In this document: piece after piece, positions 44,670 through 53,712 of the stretch
Layout of the letters: each line of letters starts with the position of its first letter
How positions within the stretch are numbered: the stretch's first letter is position 1
Source of the DNA: an uncultured Burkholderiales bacterium
GTDB lineage: Bacteria > Pseudomonadota > Gammaproteobacteria > Burkholderiales > Burkholderiaceae_C
Reading direction: 5' to 3'
NCBI GenBank assembly: GCA_903820745.1
Contig: CAIJIT010000229.1
Coordinates: 56,581 to 120,580 of the forward strand
Length of the DNA: 64,000 nucleotides
Position numbers and translations under genes: made by a program
The notes under the pieces: model-generated
The model's database searches: none
The model's input: only the letters and a program-made list of their open reading frames with translations
What the model was told of the DNA's origin: nothing

Positions 44670-45083
44670 ATGGCAACTAGTATCATAAATAAAATACCCT
44701 TCTTCGCCGATCTCGGCATTGAAGATACTCTGGCCATCATGGGGTGCATGAAACAGGTCTCCTATTCGCGCGGAGAGAATATTTTCCTCGAGGGTGATGC
44801 GGCTGATAACCTATACATTATCGACCAGGGAACGGTCAATATTTACAAGGGCGGTGGCAACCGCGCGCCGACGATCTTGGCAACGCTCAATCCCGGGGAT
44901 TTCTTCGGCGAAATGGGCCTGCTTGACGGTCTGCCGCGTTCGGCTGGGGCTCAGGTGGCGACCGACTGCCGGCTGATGCGGCTTTCCGGCAGGGACTTTG
45001 AAATTGCCATCAAGATCAGCCCGCATATTGCCCGGAATGTGATGCGAAGTCTGGCGATGCGGATCAGGAAAAATAATAAATAA
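44670..45083 (+). CDS. Stand-alone cyclic-nucleotide-binding domain protein
   Basis: The protein has 137 residues, almost only a CRP-type sensory domain: IPFFADLGIEDTLAIMGCMKQVSYSRGENIFLEGDAADNLYIIDQGTVNIYK, and the phosphate-binding cassette FFGEMGLLDGLPRSAGAQV with Glu and Arg placed as in cAMP/cGMP binders. The C-terminal helix (ISPHIARNVMRSLAMRIRK) ends without the DNA-binding HTH of CRP. It probably regulates a partner protein by binding cAMP or cGMP. The base composition around it is AT-rich. Confidence 0.87.
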   Translation: MATSIINKIPFFADLGIEDTLAIMGCMKQVSYSRGENIFLEGDAADNLYIIDQGTVNIYKGGGNRAPTILATLNPGDFFGEMGLLDGLPRSAGAQVATDCRLMRLSGRDFEIAIKISPHIARNVMRSLAMRIRKNNK

Positions 45084-45213
45084 ATAAAAAAGCCAGCCCA
45101 GATGCTCGATTGCAATTGCGCGCCGATTCTCTGCAGGCAATTGGGGCCTTCGAAAAATAGGCCGTCTTCAGCCCGGTGAAAAAATCTGCCGTATCAATGC
45201 CCACAAAAGGACG

Positions 45214-46023
45214 CTACGCCGCCGCCCATTGCAAGGCGACGCTGCCCAGCGAGCCATAGTCGACATGGATGCTGTCTCCGGCAGCGACCGGCAAGGGCCG
45301 CGTAAACGCGCCGGCCAGTACCAGCTCGCCGGCCTCGAGTTGCCCACCTTCGGCGGCGAGCTGATTGGCCAGCCATGCCAGCGCATGGGCCGGGTGGTTC
45401 ATCACCGCAGCCGACAAGCCGGTCTCCTCGATCACGCCGTTCTTGAACAGGATCGCACCGACCCGCCGCAGGTCGATTTCGTCCGGCTTCATCGGTCGGC
45501 CGCCGACGACGATGCCCGCGCAGCCGGCAAAATCGGCCACTTGATCGACGACGCTGCGGCTGCCCTTGGTCAGCGCATCGACCAGTTCCATCCTGGCATC
45601 GATGATTTCGATCGCCGGTGTGACATAGGCGATCGCAGCCAGCGCATCAAACATTGTCACGCCCGGCCCTTTCAATGGTCGGCCGAGGACGAATGCGAGT
45701 TCAGCCTCGACGCGCGGCGCGAGGAAGCGCGAAGTCGGGATCACGCTGCCCTCGGCAAAGAACATATCGTCCATCAGCGGCGCATGGGTCGGCTCGCTGG
45801 CCTGGAAGGTCTGTTGCATCGCCTGTGATGTCAGGCCGATCTTGCGGCCCTTGATGGTCCGCCCCGCAGCGAGCTCCAGATCGACCCAGGCGTTTTGCAC
45901 CGCATAGCTGTCGGCCAGCGTCATGCCGGGATGCGATTTCGAGAACTGGCGCAGTCTTGTTCTTGCCGTGCGGGCTGATTGCAACTGGCTGGCGAGTTCT
46001 TTGATGAGAGATCGGTCGAGCAT
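45214..46023 (-). CDS. 2-keto-4-pentenoate hydratase family enzyme (MhpD/HpaH-like)
   Basis: The protein has 269 residues from the ATG at 46023, normal for the family. It is a fumarylacetoacetase-fold hydratase/decarboxylase: [55 protein letters not shown] (metal Glu residues), [28 protein letters not shown]. It adds water to a 2-hydroxydienoate in meta-cleavage pathways. No ring-cleavage dioxygenase is in view. It lies 16 bases after tctA and shares its strand, so it is part of the transporter operon. Confidence 0.88.
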   Translation of the reverse strand: MLDRSLIKELASQLQSARTARTRLRQFSKSHPGMTLADSYAVQNAWVDLELAAGRTIKGRKIGLTSQAMQQTFQASEPTHAPLMDDMFFAEGSVIPTSRFLAPRVEAELAFVLGRPLKGPGVTMFDALAAIAYVTPAIEIIDARMELVDALTKGSRSVVDQVADFAGCAGIVVGGRPMKPDEIDLRRVGAILFKNGVIEETGLSAAVMNHPAHALAWLANQLAAEGGQLEAGELVLAGAFTRPLPVAAGDSIHVDYGSLGSVALQWAAA

Positions 46024-46039
46024 TGGGTTTCCGTTGGGT

Positions 46040-47548
46040 TCAGGCGGTGGCAACTGGTGCGGAACGTTTCCGGGCGAACAGCCATTTCAGCATTGGGTAG
46101 AGCAGCACCAGCATCGCGATGACCAGCATCGAGCCGGCGATCGGGCGCTGCATCACCTCGCCCAGATTGCCTTGTGTCAGGTACAGCGACTGCAGAAACG
46201 AACGCTCCAGAATCGGCCCCAATGCCAAGGCCATCAAGAGGATGGCGGGTTCGAACTTCAGCTGCCGTAGCACATAGCCTGCGATGCCGCTGGCCAGCAA
46301 GACCCAGAGGTCGAGCAGGCTGTTCGAGATGGCATAGGTTCCGACCAGGCAAAGCAGCGCCACCAGGCTCGAGATCAGGTACATCGGCAGGCGCAGCAGC
46401 GAGACAAAGATGCCGATCAAGGGCAGATTCAGCAGCAGGAGCATGACGTTGCCGACATACATGCTCGAGGTCACGCCCCAGAAGATCTCGGGGTTGTTGA
46501 CCATCAGCAGCGGGCCGGTCTGCGCACCATGAATCAGCAAGGCGGTCAGCAGCATCGCCGAGGCCGGTGCGAACGGAATGCCCAGCGCGAGCAAGGGGAT
46601 GAAAGCGCCTTGGGCCGCGCCGTTGTTGGCGCTCTCCGGGCCGGCCACACCTTCAATCGCGCCATGGCCGAATTCTTCCGGATGCTTGGACAGCTTGCGC
46701 TCCAGCGCATAGCTGCTGAAAGTGGCGATCATCGCGGTCGGCCCAGGGATCAGCCCGAACAAGAAGCCCATCACCGAACCCCGGATGATCGGCCATTGCG
46801 AGCGCTTCCATTCCAGCTTGGTTGGCAGCAGCTCGCGCATCCGTACCGGCAGCGGCCGCTCGACGGTCAGCTTGTCATGCGCTGAAGACAGCAGATCGGC
46901 GACGCCGAACAGGCCGATCGCGATCGGCACCAGCTCCAACCCCTGCGACAGTTCGAGCGAGCCGAAGGTAAAGCGTGCCACACCCGACATCGGCTCCATC
47001 CCGACCGTGCTCAAGCCCAGGCCCAGCGCCACCATCACCGCCGCGCGAACCAGCGATGAGCCGGTCAGGCGCGACAGCACCAGCAGGCCGAGGATGCAAA
47101 GCGCGAAGAATTCCGGCGGACCGAAGCGCAGCGCCGAACTGGCCAGAACCGGCGCCATGAAGGCCAGACCCAGGATGCCGATCGAGCCGGCCACAAAGGA
47201 GCCGATCGCAGCGACGAACAAGGCCGCTCCGGCGCGCCCGCGCCGGGCCATCTCATAGCCGTCCAGGGTGGTGATGATCGACGACACCTCACCGGGTACG
47301 TTGAGCAAGATCGAGGTCGTCGAGCCCCCATACATCGAGCCGTAATAGATGCCGGCCAGCATGATCAGCGCGCCGGCGGGAGTCATCGTGTAGGTGACCG
47401 GCAGCAGCAGCGCCATCGCGCCGATCGGGCCTATCCCCGGCAGCACGCCGACCACGGTGCCGATCAATACACCCGCAAAGCATGCCAGCAGGTTCTGCCA
47501 TTGCAGCGCAATGGAAAAGCCAAAGGCCAGACCTTCAAATGCATTCAT
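46040..47548 (-). CDS. tctA: TctA, large permease of a tripartite tricarboxylate transporter
   Basis: The protein has 502 residues and about 11-12 helices. Characteristic TctA stretches: FAGVLIGTVVGVLPGIGPIGAMALLLPVTYTM, YYGSMYGGSTTSILLNVPGEVSSIITTLDGYEMARRGRAG, GSVMGFLFGLIPGPTAMIATFSSYALERKLSKHPEEFG, and EGVAGPESANNGAAQGAFIPLLALGIPFAPASAMLL. It moves a carboxylate with sodium or protons, fed by a Bug protein. It follows tctB by one base. Confidence 0.95.
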   Translation of the reverse strand: MNAFEGLAFGFSIALQWQNLLACFAGVLIGTVVGVLPGIGPIGAMALLLPVTYTMTPAGALIMLAGIYYGSMYGGSTTSILLNVPGEVSSIITTLDGYEMARRGRAGAALFVAAIGSFVAGSIGILGLAFMAPVLASSALRFGPPEFFALCILGLLVLSRLTGSSLVRAAVMVALGLGLSTVGMEPMSGVARFTFGSLELSQGLELVPIAIGLFGVADLLSSAHDKLTVERPLPVRMRELLPTKLEWKRSQWPIIRGSVMGFLFGLIPGPTAMIATFSSYALERKLSKHPEEFGHGAIEGVAGPESANNGAAQGAFIPLLALGIPFAPASAMLLTALLIHGAQTGPLLMVNNPEIFWGVTSSMYVGNVMLLLLNLPLIGIFVSLLRLPMYLISSLVALLCLVGTYAISNSLLDLWVLLASGIAGYVLRQLKFEPAILLMALALGPILERSFLQSLYLTQGNLGEVMQRPIAGSMLVIAMLVLLYPMLKWLFARKRSAPVATA

Positions 47549-47549
47549 A

Positions 47550-48011
47550 TCAATTGAACCAGGTTGGGTTGGGCATGGTCACACCGAGCGCCAGCGTGAA
47601 GACCAGGTAGGAGACTGCGGTTGCGATGACGGCGGTGGCAAGCCTGCGCCACAGACCTGGCATGCCGTAGATCGACAATGTCCCGAGCAACAGCAGCACC
47701 GATGAAATCGCGAAACCGGCGCGCGGCAGCAGCAGGATGTAGCTGGCGAGCGTCGCCGTCAGCAGCGCGATGTCGACCGGCAGCCGACCCGGTTCGGTCT
47801 GCTCGCCGCGCTGTGCGACCCAGGTTTGTGCCAGATGAGCAATGGCGGCAACAGACATCAAGCTGCCGACCATCATCGGGAACAGCCCCGGGCCTGGCTC
47901 GGCTGCATTCAGCCCCAGACCGCCGGGCAAACGCAGCGAAAGATAGATCTGCCCGCTGCCGATCAGCAGGAAAACCAGGCCTGCGATCAGCCCCATCAAG
48001 CGCGCGTTCAT
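47550..48011 (-). CDS. tctB: TctB, small permease of the TTT transporter
   Basis: The protein has 153 residues with four helices (LIAGLVFLLIGSGQIYLSL; GLFPMMVGSLMSVAAIAHLA; IALLTATLASYILLL; LATAVIATAVSYLVFTLALGV) and the family's GPGLFPMMVG motif. It is the obligatory partner of TctA. It begins inside the last four bases of the tctC gene, an ATGA overlap. Confidence 0.92.
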   Translation of the reverse strand: MNARLMGLIAGLVFLLIGSGQIYLSLRLPGGLGLNAAEPGPGLFPMMVGSLMSVAAIAHLAQTWVAQRGEQTEPGRLPVDIALLTATLASYILLLPRAGFAISSVLLLLGTLSIYGMPGLWRRLATAVIATAVSYLVFTLALGVTMPNPTWFN

Positions 48012-48973
48012 TTCTTGCCCATGCCGAGTTCGGTCAGCAGCAGCAAGTTGGCCCGGTAGTCACCCCAGATTTCTTTGCGGAACAGCTCGGGCTCCTTGAC
48101 TTCCAGGTTGTAGCCCCGCTCCTTGGCCGGCCCGCTGAATGCCGGGCTCTCGATCGCTGCCTTGGCGGCTTTGAACAATTTGGCCTTGACATCGGCCGGC
48201 ATGTTCTTGGGTGCCAGCAATGGGTAATAGACACCCATCACGACGTCATAGCCGACTTCGCGAAAGGTCAGTGCATCGGGGAAACTGCTGTTGCGATGGT
48301 CCTCAAAGGTCGCCAGCACGGTCAAGGTCTTGGCCTTCACATGGGGCAGCAACTCGGACGGATGGGCGACCACCGCCTCGATATGCCCGCCCAGCAGCGA
48401 GGGGATCGATTCGGCGCCGCTGGCATAAGGTACATGGGCTAGTCTGACTCCGGCCTTGCTGTTGATGCTGGCCACGATCAGATGCCCGATCGAGCCATTG
48501 CCCGGCGTGCCGACGCGGATCTTGCCCGGATTGGCGCGCAAATATTCCATCAATTCCTTGGCGCTCTTCCAGGGTGAAGTCGACTGGACGGCCAGCACCA
48601 TCGGCAGATTGGCCACCTTGATGATCGGGTCGTAATCGTCCGGGCTGTTGTAGGGCAGGTCCTGACGATGCGGTTGCACTGTCAAGGTGGCCACCGCGCT
48701 GAGCACGATGTTGTAGCCGTCCGGGACCGAGCGCAGCACCTCGGCTGTGCCGATCGTGCCCTGCCCACCCGGGCGATCGGTCACCGTGACCGGTTGACCG
48801 AGGGCGGGTTTCATCGCTTCGGCCAACATGCGTCCGATGATGTCGGCGCCACCGCCGGCCGGATAAGGCACGACCAGCGTGACCGGTCGCGACGGGTAGG
48901 TCTGCGCCATCGAGCTGATAGAGCCGAGCAGCGCCAGCGCCGTGATTGCTGCGATGATGATTTTTTTAGGCAT
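48008..48973 (-). CDS. tctC: TctC/Bug binding protein of the tctABC operon
   Basis: The protein has 321 residues with signal MPKKIIIAAITALALLGSIS. Core: TYPSRPVTLVVPYPAGGGADIIGRMLAEAMKPALGQPVTVTDRPGGQGTIG, and YLRANPGKIRVGTPGNGSIGHLIVASINSKAGVRLAHVPYASG. Of the six Bug proteins in the window, only this one is encoded beside TctAB, so it is the likely cognate receptor. It binds a carboxylate, perhaps the substrate of the hydratase route. Confidence 0.94.
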   Translation of the reverse strand: MPKKIIIAAITALALLGSISSMAQTYPSRPVTLVVPYPAGGGADIIGRMLAEAMKPALGQPVTVTDRPGGQGTIGTAEVLRSVPDGYNIVLSAVATLTVQPHRQDLPYNSPDDYDPIIKVANLPMVLAVQSTSPWKSAKELMEYLRANPGKIRVGTPGNGSIGHLIVASINSKAGVRLAHVPYASGAESIPSLLGGHIEAVVAHPSELLPHVKAKTLTVLATFEDHRNSSFPDALTFREVGYDVVMGVYYPLLAPKNMPADVKAKLFKAAKAAIESPAFSGPAKERGYNLEVKEPELFRKEIWGDYRANLLLLTELGMGKK

Positions 48974-49009
48974 TTTCTTGTCTCCTTCTGGGTTGAGGTC
49001 GGTGTTTTT

Positions 49010-49915
49010 CTATCTGGCCAGGCCGCTGAGCTGGGCCAGGGCGCGTGCCCGGTCGAGCTCATTGACGATGAAAGCGGCTGTTTGCGCCGACCCGAGGTAA
49101 GCCGGGCTCATGCCCATCTTGCGGTTGAGCTCTGGTGTCGCATCGATCAGCGCCGCGCGGCAGGCTTCGCTGAGCCTTTGCAGGATGGGCGTCGAGGTGC
49201 CGGCGGGCGCCATCAGCACATTCCAGGACTGGAACGACAGATCGCAGCCCTGCTCGAGCAGCGTTGGCAGGTCCGGGAGGGTCGTCAGCCTTTGGCTTGC
49301 GAACACGCCGATGATGCTTGCGCCCTTGCCGGCCAGCGCCACTGCGGTGGGTAACTGTTCGGCAATCAGGTCGGCCCGGCCGTCCTTCAGCGCTTGGATC
49401 GCAGCGGCGGCGCCTGCCATCGGCAGATGCTGCAACTGCAGCCCCAAGACGTTGGCGAAAGCCGACATGCCGATATGCGGCAGGCCGCCTGCACCCGGTG
49501 ATGAATAGACGATGCTGCCGGGTTCGGCCCGGGCCTTGGTGAGCACATCGGCCAGGCATTTGAACCCGCTGCGGTCCGATGCCATCAGCACGCTCGGTGT
49601 CGAAGTCACCCGGCACACCGGCACGAAATTGCGCTGTACGTCGTAGCCGACTTCATTGACTTGAGGCTGGTAGGCCAGCGGCCCTTGCGAGGCGAACAGC
49701 AGCTTGAGGCCATCGGGCTTGGCCTGTGCCACTTCGAGGCTGCCGACGGCGCCGGTACCGCCCGGTCGGTTCACCAGCAGCAAAGGCTGGCCGAGCCGCA
49801 GTGCCAGTCCTGGCAGCAGCAGATTCAGGATCAGATCGATGCCACCGGGCGGGAAAGGCACCAGGATTTCGATCGGCGCCTTGTCGTCGGCAGGTGAGTC
49901 AGTGATCGGCGTCAT
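49010..49915 (-). CDS. Bug/TctC-family protein lacking a signal peptide
   Basis: The protein has 301 residues from the ATG at 49915. It begins MTPITDSPADDKAPIEILV, going almost straight into the Bug fold (VPFPPGGIDLILNLLLPGLALRLGQPLLLVNRPGGTGAVG); no hydrophobic N-terminal segment is present. The only longer start in frame (a TTG at 49951) adds KPPAKTLKRQA, not a signal. The other Bug proteins here all carry one. It may be cytoplasmic or exported by other means, or a frameshift may have removed the signal. It lies 36 bases upstream of tctC, on the same strand. Confidence 0.82.
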   Translation of the reverse strand: MTPITDSPADDKAPIEILVPFPPGGIDLILNLLLPGLALRLGQPLLLVNRPGGTGAVGSLEVAQAKPDGLKLLFASQGPLAYQPQVNEVGYDVQRNFVPVCRVTSTPSVLMASDRSGFKCLADVLTKARAEPGSIVYSSPGAGGLPHIGMSAFANVLGLQLQHLPMAGAAAAIQALKDGRADLIAEQLPTAVALAGKGASIIGVFASQRLTTLPDLPTLLEQGCDLSFQSWNVLMAPAGTSTPILQRLSEACRAALIDATPELNRKMGMSPAYLGSAQTAAFIVNELDRARALAQLSGLAR

Positions 49916-50011
49916 GGCTTGTCTTTTCAGCGTTTTTGCTGGTGGTTTCAATTGGGAGGCAGGGCGGGCAGGCAGCTGCAGCCGCCATCAAGGGTGCTGA
50001 ATTTGTGGCGA

Positions 50012-50578
50012 TCATTGACTCTTGCCTGGCTGCGCACCGCATTGGCCGATTGCCATGCGAAGTTGCTGGAACAGGGCATCGTCCTGGGCGGTGATCGCCG
50101 TGATCAACTGCTCAAGTGCTCTGAAACTCGCCACGTCGCTGCCTTGAACTTCGCGGTCCGCGGCGGCGGCTGCCTGCAGGTCCGCGACGCCATGCTGGGC
50201 CAGCGCGGCCCGGTAGCGTTGGTCGAGTTTGAGCTGTTCTTGATCGAGCTTGGCCATGCGTTCTGGCTCGAAGTTCATGGCGCCGAGCTGCCGGCGCAGC
50301 TGCTCCAACTGGTCCTGGTAGTTGCGGGACTGGTTGTCGAAGCGCATCTGCATGGTCTGGCGCTCGCCGGCTTCGCTGCCGCGCAGCAGCAGGTTCTTCC
50401 AGTCCTGGGCCTGGCGCCTGAGGGTGATCAAGGCGTCGCGCGCCAGGCGGCTGTTGTTGCTCATTGCCTGCAGACGCTCGGCTGCGCTCAGCGCCTCGGG
50501 GCAGTCGGCGCTGGCGGCAGCACTTGCCCCCAGCACCAACAGCAGGGCGAGCAACCTGGCGGTTTGCATCGCTGTCAT
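50012..50578 (-). CDS. Secreted coiled-coil protein of unknown function
   Basis: The protein has 188 residues from the ATG at 50578, overlapping the sulfatase stop by four bases (ATGA). A signal peptide (ARLLALLLVLGASAAASA) is followed by a mostly helical, charged region (SAAERLQAMSNNSRLARDALITLRRQAQDWKNLLL ... FDNQSRNYQDQLEQLRRQLGAMNFEPERMAKLDQEQLKL) that looks like a helical bundle. Two cysteines (Cys26 and one near the C-terminus) could form a disulfide. I do not recognise the family. The sensory domains of chemoreceptors have a similar look, but there is no transmembrane anchor. Confidence 0.75.
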   Translation of the reverse strand: MTAMQTARLLALLLVLGASAAASADCPEALSAAERLQAMSNNSRLARDALITLRRQAQDWKNLLLRGSEAGERQTMQMRFDNQSRNYQDQLEQLRRQLGAMNFEPERMAKLDQEQLKLDQRYRAALAQHGVADLQAAAAADREVQGSDVASFRALEQLITAITAQDDALFQQLRMAIGQCGAQPGKSQ

Positions 50579-52131
50579 GCCATGCCCACAGGTTCGCCCA
50601 ACTGCTGGCGCACCGGGCCGGGTCGCGCCAGCATCAGGGCATGCATCTGCGCGCGGATGTTGCCCCATGCCGGATCGTCGAAACGATTGACCATTTGCTG
50701 CGGGTCCTCCTGAAGGTCATAGAGCTCGCCGGCGCCTGAGCCGAGCTCAAAGGTGCAGCTGTAGCGCGCGGTGCGCACCACGCGCAGTTGCAGCGCCACG
50801 CCGACCCTTGATTGATGCACATGCCATTCGCTCCAGGCACATTCGCGCAACTCGCCTTCGTTGATCACCGGGTGCAGCGACCGGCTTTGCACGCTGTTGC
50901 AGGGCAGGCCGGCGCTTTGCATGAAGGTCGCGGCAAGATCCAGCGTCGAGACCGGGGTGTCGATCTTCTGGCCAGCGGGCACGCCGGGGCCGGCGACAAT
51001 CAAGGGCACGCGCAGCACCCCTTCGTAAAGCATCGGGCCCTTCAGATAAAGGCCATGGTCTCCGAGCATGTCGCCATGGTCACTGGCAAAGACGACCAGC
51101 GTGTTGTCGTCAAGGCCCGACTCCTTCAGCGCGGCGAGGATGCGCCCGACCTGATGGTCGACCAGTGAAATCATGCCGTAATAGTTGGCCGTCATCTCGG
51201 CGAGCTGTTGATCGGTCTGCGGCGGCACCTTGAAGCCTTCCTGCCTGAATTTGGCCAGTTCCGGGTCGGCGATCTGCGGCTTGCCTTCGAGGGCCGCGCG
51301 GTGCCACCAGGGGCGTTGCTCGAGGTCGAGGCTGCGATGCTCGGGCAGCAGCAGGTCGGCCGGGTCATACATCTCGCGCCAGGGTGAAGGGCAGTCGAAT
51401 GGATGGTGCGGGTCGGGGAAAGAAGCCCAGGTGAAAAAGGGCTGGTCGCCCTGCTGGCGCTGCAATTGCGCGATCGTCCGGTCGGCCACCCAGGTGCTGC
51501 TATGCCACTCGGCGGGCAGGGCCGAGTCCCAGGTCTGGGCTGCGCCGCTGCCCTCACGAAGGCTGCTCTGCCAGAGCTCGAGCGCTTCGGGGTGGTCGAG
51601 AAACCAATGCTCGAAGCGGTGGATGGGCGCTGCGCTCTTTTGCAAGCGGTTGCGGTGGAATTTGCCCAGCGCAGCCAGCTCGACATGCTCGAACCCCATA
51701 TACGGCCCGACCCAGTCATCGGGATAGCCCGGTGCGCTCTGGCGGCATTCGGGTGTGCCGGTCGGCGCAAAGGTGTTCTTGGTCGAAAAATGCGCCTTGC
51801 CGATAAAGGCGGTGGCATAGCCGGCCTTGGCCAAGGCAGCGGCCATGCCTTCAGCGCCGACGGCCGGATCGAGGTCGACGCCGTTGTCCCAGGCCCCATG
51901 GGTCAGCGGCAGTTGGCCGGTCAGGATCGATGCGCGCGCAGGCTGGCAGACCGCGCTCGGGGCGATGCAGTTGGAAAACCTGGTGCCCGAGCGGGCCAGC
52001 GCATCGAGATGCGGCGTGCTCAACCGGGCATTCTCATAGCCGATGCAATCGCCGCGCTGCTGGTCGGTGGTGATGAACAGGATGTTCGGGCGCCGGCCTT
52101 CAGCCTTGCCTTGTGAAGATGACAGGTTCAA
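50575..52131 (-). CDS. Sulfatase (formylglycine-dependent)
   Basis: The protein has 518 residues. The sulfatase/alkaline-phosphatase fold starts NILFITTDQQRGDCIGY, where the Asp-Gln pair binds calcium. The modification site is CQPAR (Cys62 to Arg66, the C-x-P-x-R motif, where Cys becomes formylglycine). Later stretches include FASDHGDMLGDHG and HPFDCP. No signal peptide is present. It hydrolyses a sulfate ester or a phosphonate monoester; the exact substrate is unknown. No sulfatase-maturating enzyme is adjacent. It shares its transcript with an aldehyde dehydrogenase, whose stop overlaps its start by four bases. Confidence 0.92.
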   Translation of the reverse strand: MNLSSSQGKAEGRRPNILFITTDQQRGDCIGYENARLSTPHLDALARSGTRFSNCIAPSAVCQPARASILTGQLPLTHGAWDNGVDLDPAVGAEGMAAALAKAGYATAFIGKAHFSTKNTFAPTGTPECRQSAPGYPDDWVGPYMGFEHVELAALGKFHRNRLQKSAAPIHRFEHWFLDHPEALELWQSSLREGSGAAQTWDSALPAEWHSSTWVADRTIAQLQRQQGDQPFFTWASFPDPHHPFDCPSPWREMYDPADLLLPEHRSLDLEQRPWWHRAALEGKPQIADPELAKFRQEGFKVPPQTDQQLAEMTANYYGMISLVDHQVGRILAALKESGLDDNTLVVFASDHGDMLGDHGLYLKGPMLYEGVLRVPLIVAGPGVPAGQKIDTPVSTLDLAATFMQSAGLPCNSVQSRSLHPVINEGELRECAWSEWHVHQSRVGVALQLRVVRTARYSCTFELGSGAGELYDLQEDPQQMVNRFDDPAWGNIRAQMHALMLARPGPVRQQLGEPVGMA

Positions 52132-53669
52132 AGCTTGGTTTCCTTGCCGATGCGGGGAATCTTGTGCTGGTCCAGCGCGATGCAGACATTGCGCGTTTCC
52201 ATGTAGAAGTCAAAGCTCCAGTCGCCACCATCGCGGCCGATGCCGCTGTCCTTCATGCCGCCGAATGGGGTGGACAGATGGCGGGAGATCTCGGTGTTGA
52301 CCCAGACCATGCCGGCCTGCAAGGACCTCGCCATCCGGTGCGTGCGGCCGACATCGCGGGTCCACAGATAGCTCGACAGGCCGAAGCGGCTGTCGTTGGC
52401 CAGGGCCAGCGCATCGGCCTCGTCGTCGAAGGGCAGCACCGCCAGCACCGGGCCAAAAACTTCCTCCCTGGCGATCTCCATCGACGCAGTGACGCCCGAG
52501 ACAATCGTCGGCGCAAACCAGTTGCCTCCTGCGGGCAAGCCGGCCGCAGCGCCGGGCAGGCCGCCGCAGCGCAGCCTGGCGCCTGCTTGCTCGGCTTGCC
52601 GGCAATGCTCGCTCACCTTGGCGAGCTGCTGGCTGTGGATCAGCGGGCCGAGCTCGGTGGCCGGATCAAAGGGATCGCCGACCTGGATGGTGGCGGCGCG
52701 CTTGACCAGGCGTTCGACGAACTGGTCGTGAATATTGCGCTGCACCAGCAGCCGCGAGCCCGCATTGCAGCGCTGACCGTTGAGGCTGAAGATCATGAAC
52801 GAAACCGCGTCGAGCGCGCGCTCGAGGTCGGCGTCGTCGAAGACGATCACCGGGCTCTTGCCGCCGAGCTCGAAATGCACCCGCTTCAGGCTCGGGGCCC
52901 CCTGCGCCATGATGCGTGAGCCGGTTTTGGTGCCGCCGACAAAGGCGATCGCCTTGATACGCTTGTCCTGGGTCAGGGCAGTTCCCGCGCCTTCGCCGAG
53001 ACCGTGGACGACATTCAGCACCCCCGCAGGCAGGCCGGCTTCGAAGGCGATCCGGGCCAGCAGCGTCGCTGTCAATGGGCTCCATTCGGCCGGTTTGTGC
53101 ACGACCGTGCAGCCGGCCGCCAGCGCTGGCGCGATCTTCCAGGTGCCCAGCATGAAGGGCATGTTCCAGGGCGTGATCGCGCCGACCGGGCCAATCGGTT
53201 CGCGCAGCGTGTAGTTCAGATGCGTCGGCGTCGGGTAGCTGCGGCCATCGGCAGCATGGCCGCATTGGTCGGCGAAATAGCGGAAGTTTTCCGCCCCGCG
53301 GGCGGCGGTCTTGCCGGTGAAGCGCAGTGGCTGACCGGTGTCGGCGGTCTCCAGCAGCGCGATCTGCTCGGCATGTTGCTCGATCCGGTCGGCGATTGCA
53401 TGCAGCAGGTCACGCCGCTGCCCTGCGGGCCAGCCGCGCCAGCCTTCGAAGGCAGCGGCGGCGGCTGAACTGGCGGCCTCGATGTCGGCTTCGCTGCCCA
53501 GCGCCGTGTGGTTCAGCAATGTTCCGTCCGACGGCGACAGGTTCGCAAACTCGCGACCATCGATGCTGAGGCAAGCGGCGCCGTTGATGAAATGCGGCAA
53601 TACCGGCGTGGCGAGCGCGTCGATCATTGTCTGGGCCTGGAGCCGGTTGGCTTGCGCTGGATTACTCAT
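52128..53669 (-). CDS. Aldehyde dehydrogenase, HpaE-like
   Basis: The protein has 513 residues with all ALDH landmarks: TPWNMPFMLGTWKIAPALAAG, VGGTKTGSRIM (NAD loop), FELGGKSPVIVFDDAD (catalytic Glu), FSLNGQRCNAGSRLLVQ (catalytic Cys) and the C-terminal FGGMKDSGIGRDGGDWSFDFYMETRNVCIAL. The ending resembles 5-carboxymethyl-2-hydroxymuconate semialdehyde dehydrogenase (HpaE). HpaE works with HpaH-like hydratases; one such enzyme is encoded at 45214, but in a different operon. The sulfatase partner suggests that an aldehyde is made from a sulfated compound. Confidence 0.9.
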   Translation of the reverse strand: MSNPAQANRLQAQTMIDALATPVLPHFINGAACLSIDGREFANLSPSDGTLLNHTALGSEADIEAASSAAAAAFEGWRGWPAGQRRDLLHAIADRIEQHAEQIALLETADTGQPLRFTGKTAARGAENFRYFADQCGHAADGRSYPTPTHLNYTLREPIGPVGAITPWNMPFMLGTWKIAPALAAGCTVVHKPAEWSPLTATLLARIAFEAGLPAGVLNVVHGLGEGAGTALTQDKRIKAIAFVGGTKTGSRIMAQGAPSLKRVHFELGGKSPVIVFDDADLERALDAVSFMIFSLNGQRCNAGSRLLVQRNIHDQFVERLVKRAATIQVGDPFDPATELGPLIHSQQLAKVSEHCRQAEQAGARLRCGGLPGAAAGLPAGGNWFAPTIVSGVTASMEIAREEVFGPVLAVLPFDDEADALALANDSRFGLSSYLWTRDVGRTHRMARSLQAGMVWVNTEISRHLSTPFGGMKDSGIGRDGGDWSFDFYMETRNVCIALDQHKIPRIGKETKL

Positions 53670-53712
53670 GGATGGGTTCGCCTTTTCGGGTCAGTCATTG
53701 TTCGGTGCATGC

